A stretch of DNA of 19,248 nucleotides from Bacteroides sp. (GTDB lineage: Bacteria > Bacteroidota > Bacteroidia > Bacteroidales > Bacteroidaceae). The stretch is from the NCBI GenBank assembly GCA_021204375.1, contig JAJPZL010000249.1, forward strand, positions 1 to 19,248. The letters run 5' to 3'. Positions 8,827 through 15,609 of the stretch are shown in pieces (position 1 is the stretch's first letter; each line of letters starts with the position of its first letter). The notes below the pieces were generated by a model. It had not been told where the DNA came from. It saw nothing but the letters and a program-made list of their open reading frames with translations, and did no database searches. A program made the position numbers and the translations under genes.

Positions 8827-9744
8827 TCAGAATTGCAAAGCCTGCAATGCCTGACGGATCCGTTCTTTTTCAGGCTCTTCAAATTTATAGAACGGTGCAG
8901 CCAGGTGATCGTTACAAACACCCAGTATGCCCAATACACACTTCACTCCTTTCAGGTAACTACTGCCATACTTTCCAACCGTATAGATAGTCATAGAGAT
9001 CTGCATAATCGTTTGCTGAAGCCGGCGCACCTCCTGTAAGTCTCCCCTTTCGGCAACGTTATAGAGATTCACATACAACTCCGGGAACATATTGGCTCCT
9101 CCGTTAATCCCCCCGTGACCGCCCATTAGTACGATCTCACCGGTGATCTCTTCCGGGCCAACCAACATCGAGAATCCGGGAATATCTTTCATGGCAGTCA
9201 TCACACTCTGGAAATAGACCGTATTGGCCGAACTATCCTTAAAACCGATCACCTTGGGATTCTCCGCAATACGGCGGATGGTATCCGGTGCGAAATTCAC
9301 CTTGGTATGGCTCGGCATATTATAGAGGAAAAGAGGCAAAGGCAACTGTTCTACCAGATCCAGGTAAAACTCGGCCAGCTCTACCTGGCTCGGGGTATAG
9401 TAGTAAGGAGGTGCCGAGACTACGGCATCCGCCCCGTTCTCTGCTGCCAGACTGGCCAGGTTGATACTCTCTGTGATGCTGGTATCAGAGATACATACCA
9501 GTAACGGAAGCCGTCCCCTGTTAATACGAGCCGTTTCCCGGATCATCTGCCGGCGCAACTCGTAACTGATACTCTGTGCTTCACCGGTAGTCCCCAGGAT
9601 AAAGAGCCCGTGTACTCCGCCGGCAATCAGCCGTTCAATAAGGCGTTCCAATCCTTCTACATCCAGTGTGTCGTTATCCAGCAAAGGGGTTACCAGTGGT
9701 GGAATAATTCCCCGAAGCGGGGCGTTTTTTATTAATCTGCTCAT
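8827..9744 (-). CDS. DapA/NanA-family pyruvate-type aldolase
   Basis: The 305-residue protein has the length and motifs of the class I DapA/N-acetylneuraminate lyase family. GTTGE (51-55) binds the keto-acid carboxylate, Tyr141 (LYNMPS) is the catalytic tyrosine, and Lys169 (VIGFKDSS) is the Schiff-base lysine. GGINGGANMFP (210-220) is the family's late glycine-rich loop. There is no signal peptide, so it is cytoplasmic. In true dihydrodipicolinate synthase an arginine follows YNxPS to hold aspartate semialdehyde. Here that place is His146 (PSHTK), which argues against lysine biosynthesis and for a catabolic 2-keto-3-deoxy acid aldolase. Its place between RG-II hydrolases and a sodium symporter suggests a substrate such as Kdo, Dha or another keto-deoxy sugar acid, giving pyruvate and a shorter aldehyde. 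That substrate is inferred. Palindromic elements flank the gene on both sides. Confidence 0.85.
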   Translation of the reverse strand: MSRLIKNAPLRGIIPPLVTPLLDNDTLDVEGLERLIERLIAGGVHGLFILGTTGEAQSISYELRRQMIRETARINRGRLPLLVCISDTSITESINLASLAAENGADAVVSAPPYYYTPSQVELAEFYLDLVEQLPLPLFLYNMPSHTKVNFAPDTIRRIAENPKVIGFKDSSANTVYFQSVMTAMKDIPGFSMLVGPEEITGEIVLMGGHGGINGGANMFPELYVNLYNVAERGDLQEVRRLQQTIMQISMTIYTVGKYGSSYLKGVKCVLGILGVCNDHLAAPFYKFEEPEKERIRQALQALQF

Positions 9745-9838
9745 ATAGTATATCTAATTATTTTATAAATGAGGTTTTATTGAAAACTCTTCTTGTATGT
9801 TACTCTCTATAACACCTATCTTTTATATTCATTTCCCG

Positions 9839-10027
9839 AAAGCCCAAAGGGCTTTAATGTGAATAACCTCCAGTGAAGCGAAGCGACTGGGGGTGGTAGG
9901 GGCTCTATCCAAATCAACGCCGAAGGTGTTGAATATCAAATTCAACCCGCTTTGGGGTTGCCAAAGAGTTCCTACTTATTACCCCCAGTCGTTCGCTTCA
10001 CTCTCTTCACTGGGGGTTATTCATATT
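9839..10027. repeat. Nested palindromic element in the 380-base gap upstream of the aldolase gene
   Basis: The gap 9745-10124 holds no credible gene. It opens with a perfect 7-bp hairpin, AAAGCCC/GGGCTTT (9839-9855). Long imperfect inverted arms follow at 9856-9894 and 9981-10027, sharing AATRTGAATAACCYCCAGTGAAG and, at the inner end, CGACTGGGGGT. Between them are three overlapping small hairpins: 9915-9931 (CAACGCC/GGTGTTG), 9928-9946 (GTTGAAT/ATTCAAC) and 9943-9960 (CAACCC/GGGTTG). Similar structured, GAAGCGAAGCGA-containing repeats are, from memory, frequent between genes in Bacteroidales. Their reading frames are often mistaken for small proteins. A REP/MITE-type repeat is the likeliest identity, and a structured RNA or regulatory role cannot be excluded. 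Confidence 0.65.
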
Positions 10028-10056
10028 GTTACACCTGACGGGGTAATTGCATCCAG

Positions 10057-10098
10057 GCTTTTTTGTTCACCGGGAGATGTTCTCCCCATGAAAAAAGC
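10057..10098 (-). terminator. Two-step hairpin downstream of the GH78 gene
   Basis: GGGAGA (10072-10077) and TCTCCC (10081-10086) form a perfect inner stem with a 3-base loop. GCTTTTTT (10057-10064) and AAAAAAGC (10091-10098) form an outer 8-bp stem. On the minus strand it starts 27 bases after the GH78 stop codon. It could end or attenuate the GH127-to-GH78 transcript before the aldolase gene. The bases after the hairpin are not U-rich on the minus strand, which lowers confidence. Confidence 0.4.
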
Positions 10099-10124
10099 TA
10101 TTCCACTTTTGAAATATTCCCAAC

Positions 10125-12305
10125 TTATTTCTCTATTTCCGAGGATTCATACCCGATCACCAGTTCATCGCTACCTTCCAGCCATACCCGGTAGTTAATA
10201 CCGGAAAGATGCTCCGCTTCTCCACGACTCACCGTAGGTTTGGAGCCACTGGTAAAGTTCACATACCCGGCACCCTCCGTAGCTTTTACTTTGATAGTGT
10301 GCTGGTCCATATATACTTTAATATCTCCACCAGGCGTAGGAACATTCCCTTCCATCCATTCCAGACCTCCCAGTACAGGAGTTACGGAGAACTCTTTATA
10401 TCCCTCTTTGACCGGACGAACTCCCAGGTAGTATTTACCCAGCAGATAGATAGGGCTGGCTCCCCAGGCATGGCATAAACTCTTTCCATACGGACGTCCG
10501 TACATAGCGAGATGCTCTCTTCCGCTCTCTTCCGGATTGTATTTTTCCCAGAACGAGGTAGCGCCTTCGCGTAGCATACCGCCCCAGTAATCCTTTATCT
10601 CCTTCATAACAGCTGTCTGCTCACCCATCACACACAACGCTTCCAGTTCGTAAAAACGCATATAAGGGGTGGTGATCTTCAGGATATCGTCATTCAGCAG
10701 TACGCTCTCTTTGATCTGTTGTTGCTGCTCCGGTGTCAGGTAGTTAAAGAACACAGCAAACATATTGGCATACCGGGTTACCGATTCGCTCTGCTCTCCA
10801 CTGATACGGTTGTGTACCAGTGCCTGTTTAGTTTCATTCCAGAAGGCAGGAACTAGTTTCGCATGCAGATCGGCAGCCAGTTTTTGGTAGGTTGCCTGAT
10901 CCCGTCCCTCTTCTGCCAACTGTGCACAGAGGGCCATTGTTTCGAGGCCCTTACAGAAAAGCACCTGTTCAAAAGAGAGTTCACCCTTCTTATCTAAATA
11001 GCCATCGGCCCAGTCTACAAATACCCAGTCGCCGGTAAGTCCTTCTACCATGCCGTTGGCATTGGTACGGCCTAGAACATACTCCATCATCGTCTGCATA
11101 CGGGGATAGATATGTTTGACAAAATCAATATCGCCGCTATATAAATAGTAATCGTAAATACTCAGGAACCAGTAGAAGGTGTAATCCATAATGGTATTGG
11201 AGTGGCTCGTTACCGGGTCTTTGCCCCGAAGGAGCCAGATGGTACGTTTGACCGATTCACTATCAAAGAAGAGATAGTAGTTCATCAGGTAACTCTGGAT
11301 AGCATCTCCGCTCCATACCCAACGGTCGCGTTTAATACCGTCGATAAAGAACTCACGGGTAGTAAGGTGCATGGTATAGGCACCGATATTCCAGATGCGG
11401 TTCAACTCTTCGTCGCTGGAACGGAAGCTGCCCCGGTATGCTTCGGGAAGATACTCATAGAGCATACTTACTTTATCCAGTTGTACACCCGGATTCCGGG
11501 TGACATAGATATACCGGTAAGCTTTGGAGTTCTCCAGCGTAAAATCTCCGTCAAGCGAATAACTTTTATTCAAAGAGAGGTCGGTTACCTGAGTGCTGCT
11601 CACCGCAAGTTTATCGAGTGTCTCGCAATATTCGGTATCCAGTGCCTCCTCTTTACTTTCACCGTAATAAATAGTGATCACTCCTTCGCCGGAAAGCCTC
11701 TGCAAACGGATAAACCCGAAAGTCTCCCGGCCGAAGTCGATCAGTTCACCTCCCGGCACAGTTTCTACCGCCACCGCTTCCATCGGATCTACTTCCAACT
11801 TAAATCGGGAAGGAGGATTACCAATATCATTAAAATTCCAGGATCCGGCAGCCATATAAATAGTAGCGGATGTATCACTGGCTTTTCCACTCTCATCGAT
11901 CCACTCTTTATCCTCAAATGTTACATTCCAGGAATTATCGGTATGGATGGTCTTTCCCTTTACAAAAAGAGCAGGAGGCGTAGTGGTATTATAAACCTTG
12001 ATATTGAGACTATGCTCTCCGGCAGGCATGGTCATTTTCTGCGGCATACCGAATTGCAATTTACCATTGAGCTTTACATTGTAGCGACCTTCCACTGCAA
12101 TTTCAATCTCTTCCGGCTGAGCCAGGGAGATCTTTTTGCTGAACTCTAACACTACATAGTGGCTATCGGTTTTCCAGAAAGGAGGGAAAAAGGCTCCCCG
12201 CTCGGTACGACGATTGTTCATCTGATTACCCAGCCATATTTCGTAATCACCGGGATACCAGATCCATGTCGGACTATTTCCCAGGGGGGATAATGTTTGC
12301 TCCAT
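10125..12305 (-). CDS. Alpha-L-rhamnosidase, GH78 family, no signal peptide
   Basis: The 726-residue protein has N-terminal beta-sandwich domains (about 1-290), an (alpha/alpha)6 barrel (about 295-635) and a C-terminal beta domain, the standard GH78 plan. Asp327 in IDGIKRDRWVWSGDA is the probable general acid and Glu587 in SFWEKYN the probable base. Their spacing matches what I recall for B. thetaiotaomicron BtRha78A (BT1001). The glutamate of the common RDE version of the first motif is replaced by Arg, as expected for the subgroup that uses aspartate as acid. Unlike the neighbouring hydrolases it starts MEQTLSPLGN with no export signal. The short gap to the MFS stop (22 bases) leaves no room for one, so it may act in the cytoplasm on imported rhamnosides. 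In RG-II it would remove a side-chain rhamnose, probably from chain B. Exact linkage is not visible. Confidence 0.85.
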   Translation of the reverse strand: MEQTLSPLGNSPTWIWYPGDYEIWLGNQMNNRRTERGAFFPPFWKTDSHYVVLEFSKKISLAQPEEIEIAVEGRYNVKLNGKLQFGMPQKMTMPAGEHSLNIKVYNTTTPPALFVKGKTIHTDNSWNVTFEDKEWIDESGKASDTSATIYMAAGSWNFNDIGNPPSRFKLEVDPMEAVAVETVPGGELIDFGRETFGFIRLQRLSGEGVITIYYGESKEEALDTEYCETLDKLAVSSTQVTDLSLNKSYSLDGDFTLENSKAYRYIYVTRNPGVQLDKVSMLYEYLPEAYRGSFRSSDEELNRIWNIGAYTMHLTTREFFIDGIKRDRWVWSGDAIQSYLMNYYLFFDSESVKRTIWLLRGKDPVTSHSNTIMDYTFYWFLSIYDYYLYSGDIDFVKHIYPRMQTMMEYVLGRTNANGMVEGLTGDWVFVDWADGYLDKKGELSFEQVLFCKGLETMALCAQLAEEGRDQATYQKLAADLHAKLVPAFWNETKQALVHNRISGEQSESVTRYANMFAVFFNYLTPEQQQQIKESVLLNDDILKITTPYMRFYELEALCVMGEQTAVMKEIKDYWGGMLREGATSFWEKYNPEESGREHLAMYGRPYGKSLCHAWGASPIYLLGKYYLGVRPVKEGYKEFSVTPVLGGLEWMEGNVPTPGGDIKVYMDQHTIKVKATEGAGYVNFTSGSKPTVSRGEAEHLSGINYRVWLEGSDELVIGYESSEIEK

Positions 12306-12327
12306 CTTTGTATCTATCTGTTGATTT

Positions 12328-13695
12328 TTATATATCTTTTCCGTATCTCTCTTCGGTGATCTGCTGCAAGGTCTTACCGCGGGTTTTGGGTGTCCAGATC
12401 AGCCCGACGATAAGTGCAATAAAGAGCAGCCCGATCATCAGGTAAGCAGCCAGGTTGAATCCTTCGCCGTGTGCCCCGTAAATATGGATAAAGGCAAAAC
12501 CCCACAAGGCCGAGGCACTCCGGACGATAAAGAACATAACACCCTGTGCCGCAGCGCGGTACCTGGCAGGGAAAAGCTCCGACGACCACAGGGCATAGAA
12601 GGCCTGCACCGACATACCTCCCTGAATCCCCCAGAGAATGGTGAAAGTCCACAGGGCGGTAAGGTTCTTTACACCCACAAAAACCAGGATGAACCAGGCC
12701 ACGATCCCTATTCCCGTACCGAAGAAGTAGAGCCACCGTTGATTCACCTTATCGACCAGCATGGCAAAACCGAAATAGGTTACCGCAACGATAATTAGCC
12801 ACTGTACGGCGGAAAGCATATTAGCCTGTCCGTTCGAAAGTCCGCCGGCGGTTTCATACATGTGCTGCTGGAAGAATCCCATTACGCTGGCCACAAAGTT
12901 CCAGGTGAGGTAAATACCTGCCAGGAAGATAATGGTACGGACATTGATCTTATTGGTGAACAGGGAACCGAACGAAGAAAAGACACTGGGTTGTTTTTCT
13001 TTGGAACGGGCGAGTTTAGCCTCTTCCCACTCCTTTGACTCGTTAAGCTTGCGTTGAAGGTTCCAGGCGATGAAGGCCACAATAAACAGGGAACCGAAAA
13101 TGATACGGCTACTGAATACATTGACCGCTTCCATGCTGGCATCCGCACCTAAGAAGATCGCCGCGACTTGTTGCACATAGCCGAACAGGACTCCTGCCGT
13201 ACCACTCGACTGACCGGGAGCCAGCAGCATTCCCAGAATCAGGATGATGGCCGGGCCTACGCCCCAGGCAAACTGGGAGATCCCGATGTTCCGTCCGCGG
13301 TTGCCCACTTCCGAATTCTCAGAAATATAGGTCCACGAGGCAGGAACACCCGCACCTACCGAAATACCTGTGATCAGGAATCCAAGCAGCAGCATCGGGA
13401 AATTGACCGTGAACATAATAATAGCCACCCCCAGCATATAGATAAGCATATTGTAGGTATAGATGGTTTTGCGGCCATATTTGTCGGCCAGGAAACCGCC
13501 GATGATAGCACCGATAGCAGCACCGAAGCAGTTTACACTGATGGCGTTGAGCCAGCCGAGGTTTCCTTCGGTAAGGCCGAGATAATTTTGCCAGAGGGTC
13601 AATCCACTCGCTCCGGCTACGATCGCACCCGCATCTAAGTAATTGGTAAGCGATACCGCGATGGTACTTTTTAAACTTCCACTTTTGTGTTCCAT
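12328..13695 (-). CDS. MFS transporter, sugar-porter-like
   Basis: The 455-residue protein shows about 12 hydrophobic segments and the major facilitator loop motif between helices 2 and 3 (GGFLADKYGRK, near residue 65). A matching second-half motif is PARYRAAAQG. It ends with a sugar-porter-like TPKTRGKTL and a short cytoplasmic tail. The central loop about residues 210-245 is charged (KLNESKEWEEAKLARSK), as in many MFS carriers. The ATG at 13695 is the natural start. It lies 58 bases after the GH141-like gene and 22 bases before the GH78 gene, so all three are probably co-transcribed. It should bring a mono- or oligosaccharide made by the periplasmic enzymes across the inner membrane. Pairing with a GH78 that lacks a signal peptide suggests a rhamnose-containing product or rhamnose itself, which is inference. 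Confidence 0.85.
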   Translation of the reverse strand: MEHKSGSLKSTIAVSLTNYLDAGAIVAGASGLTLWQNYLGLTEGNLGWLNAISVNCFGAAIGAIIGGFLADKYGRKTIYTYNMLIYMLGVAIIMFTVNFPMLLLGFLITGISVGAGVPASWTYISENSEVGNRGRNIGISQFAWGVGPAIILILGMLLAPGQSSGTAGVLFGYVQQVAAIFLGADASMEAVNVFSSRIIFGSLFIVAFIAWNLQRKLNESKEWEEAKLARSKEKQPSVFSSFGSLFTNKINVRTIIFLAGIYLTWNFVASVMGFFQQHMYETAGGLSNGQANMLSAVQWLIIVAVTYFGFAMLVDKVNQRWLYFFGTGIGIVAWFILVFVGVKNLTALWTFTILWGIQGGMSVQAFYALWSSELFPARYRAAAQGVMFFIVRSASALWGFAFIHIYGAHGEGFNLAAYLMIGLLFIALIVGLIWTPKTRGKTLQQITEERYGKDI

Positions 13696-13753
13696 GGTTT
13701 TATCTTTTTTACTTTTTTCTTTGGATAGGATATAGAGGTTTTGACGGGCTCTT

Positions 13754-15595
13754 CTATTTTTGTTTCAGGTGCTTAAAAGCATCCTGCAACCCGGCTTTGT
13801 TTTTGATCTCTTCGCTGACCGCAGGGCCGTTGTTCTCCCATACATTACCGGGGCCAATGGCATTCTGCAAATATTTTTCGGCCTCTGTCCAGTTATCCTT
13901 TACTGTGATTCCTGCCGAACCTTCGTCGGTATAGAGATAGAACCAGTGTTCCGGATCGTGTACGTAAGAGGGTGTATAGATGGTATGTATACAGTTCTCC
14001 GTTACATAGCTGTTGGGTTGTGCACCCAGCGTATAGACCCCTGCCGTATCGTACATATGTTTGGCATAATTATAAATAAGATTGGCATGTACCCGGTTAT
14101 TCTGCATGCAGTTAACGGTGCGGGTCCACCCCCATCCCAGGCTGATCCCTGAATAGGAGACTTCGCTGATATCGTTGTGCTCAATGGTTATATCTCTTAC
14201 ATAGCCTGCACAAACGGCTACACAACCCCAATCTTCGTTGGTGATATCAGTAAAGACATTATTGGATACGGTAAGATGCGAACAGACCTCCCGCAGATCG
14301 GCCGGATCATACGGGATATGGGTTTCCAGCGCCCGTGGAGAGAAACTTCCCGCTACCAGCCCGTTCCCTGTGATATCCCGGAAAATACACCCTTCTACCT
14401 TTCCTCCGTATGTGCCATAGACATAATCCAGACCGGAATAACCGATATGCTCAAACTGGCAACCGGTAAAATCAATATGATTGGCTGAATGTATCTGTAC
14501 GGCAGCAGCCGGGCGGCCCAGCCATCCCTGGTTATCTAATTTATGATTCCCGTAATTACGGATGATCTGGGGACGAAGTTTATATCCATCCACCAGATAC
14601 ATACCGGCCTGCAAAGGTACATGTCCCTTTTCGGAGGGACGCATCCAGGTAGAATGATTAAAGGCAATCCCTTCAAAACGCACATACTCCACCGGGCGAT
14701 CCAGTGTTCCCTGTACCTGTACTAGTGTTTCTACAGCCGGAACGATCACTTCCGCACTGCGTATATCTTCTCCGGGACGGGGGTAGTAATAGAGTTTACG
14801 GCTATCAATATCGTGGTACCACTCTCCCGGCTCATCCAATAACTCCATGGCATTTGTCAGATAAAAAGCAGAGTTACGCCCATTATCTGTGACTATCGGA
14901 CGCGGCCAGGGGTGCTCAAACTGGATACGGCTCTCCGGATCGTGAAAACATACCGCTGCCGAATCTCCGTGGATCTCAATGGATTTGATACGGAGGTTGG
15001 CAATACACCACATTTCATGCAGTACCATTTCGGCATATTTAGCCCGCTGTATCTTTTTTACTACGGGGGTAGGCACCCACAGGATCTGATTATCCGGATC
15101 ATTATTGATAATGCGGTACATCTGCTCGAAGTCGGATACATCCCGGGCACGGATCGCTTTGGAACCGTTGACCCACATCTGGCGAAAATCCAGCGGCCGC
15201 CCGTTGAAACGGGGTACATCGGCTACCCAGAGTTTACCCTGTGCTTTTTTCCAGCCGGTGATCGTCACTCCTCCGCTTACGGAAGCCTTCTCTCCCTCTG
15301 CCGAACGGATCACGGTTGGTGACTCAGGCGTTCCACTATCTTCCGGCCGTACAAAAACCGGTTCATAGAGGGAGTGGCGTCCTCCCAGTAGATTTATATA
15401 AACTCCTCCTCCAACAGAGGGATCATTCAAACGTCTTAATTCGCGGGCCTGCCTGAGCGCGGAGGTCAACGTAGCTTTAGGCTCCTGACGGGTTCCGGGA
15501 TTGGCGTCATTTCCTGCGGGCGACACCCAGATATCAGCAGCAGCTACCGGCAGAGCCAGGCATAGTAACAAAAGAGATTTTAGTCTTCTTTTCAT
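13754..15595 (-). CDS. GH141-like right-handed beta-helix glycosidase
   Basis: The ATG at 15595 gives 613 residues and a clear signal peptide (MKRRLKSLLLLCLALPVAAA). A longer reading from 15631 would overlap the GH127 gene and place residues before the signal. The mature start DIWVSPAGNDANPGT is the usual opening of secreted parallel beta-helix enzymes. Repeated coils follow (for example HIDFTGCQFEHIGYSGLDYV, ITIEHNDISEVSYSGISLGW) to about residue 560. The size and its neighbours (GH127 upstream, MFS and GH78 downstream) match BT1002, the GH141 alpha-L-fucosidase that removes fucose from RG-II chain A. GH141 also includes xylanases, and beta-helix families are easily confused, so the fold is secure while the activity rests on context. 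I cannot assign catalytic acids with confidence. The stop is followed by a 58-base gap. Confidence 0.72.
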   Translation of the reverse strand: MKRRLKSLLLLCLALPVAAADIWVSPAGNDANPGTRQEPKATLTSALRQARELRRLNDPSVGGGVYINLLGGRHSLYEPVFVRPEDSGTPESPTVIRSAEGEKASVSGGVTITGWKKAQGKLWVADVPRFNGRPLDFRQMWVNGSKAIRARDVSDFEQMYRIINNDPDNQILWVPTPVVKKIQRAKYAEMVLHEMWCIANLRIKSIEIHGDSAAVCFHDPESRIQFEHPWPRPIVTDNGRNSAFYLTNAMELLDEPGEWYHDIDSRKLYYYPRPGEDIRSAEVIVPAVETLVQVQGTLDRPVEYVRFEGIAFNHSTWMRPSEKGHVPLQAGMYLVDGYKLRPQIIRNYGNHKLDNQGWLGRPAAAVQIHSANHIDFTGCQFEHIGYSGLDYVYGTYGGKVEGCIFRDITGNGLVAGSFSPRALETHIPYDPADLREVCSHLTVSNNVFTDITNEDWGCVAVCAGYVRDITIEHNDISEVSYSGISLGWGWTRTVNCMQNNRVHANLIYNYAKHMYDTAGVYTLGAQPNSYVTENCIHTIYTPSYVHDPEHWFYLYTDEGSAGITVKDNWTEAEKYLQNAIGPGNVWENNGPAVSEEIKNKAGLQDAFKHLKQK

Positions 15596-15609
15596 GTTGT
15601 TCCGTTCTA

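Noticed and set aside
8827..9744. Dihydrodipicolinate synthase of lysine biosynthesis (dapA)
   Set aside because: The Arg expected after YNxPS is replaced by His and the context is sugar catabolism, so only the aldolase family is claimed.
9893..10198. 101-residue open frame on the plus strand in the gap before the aldolase gene
   Set aside because: Most of it is a translation of the palindromic repeat and its end runs antisense into GH78. Such repeat-derived frames are a common false call.
11202..12149. 315-residue open frame on the plus strand
   Set aside because: It is antisense to the GH78 gene, whose active-site motifs and barrel are intact in the minus-strand frame.
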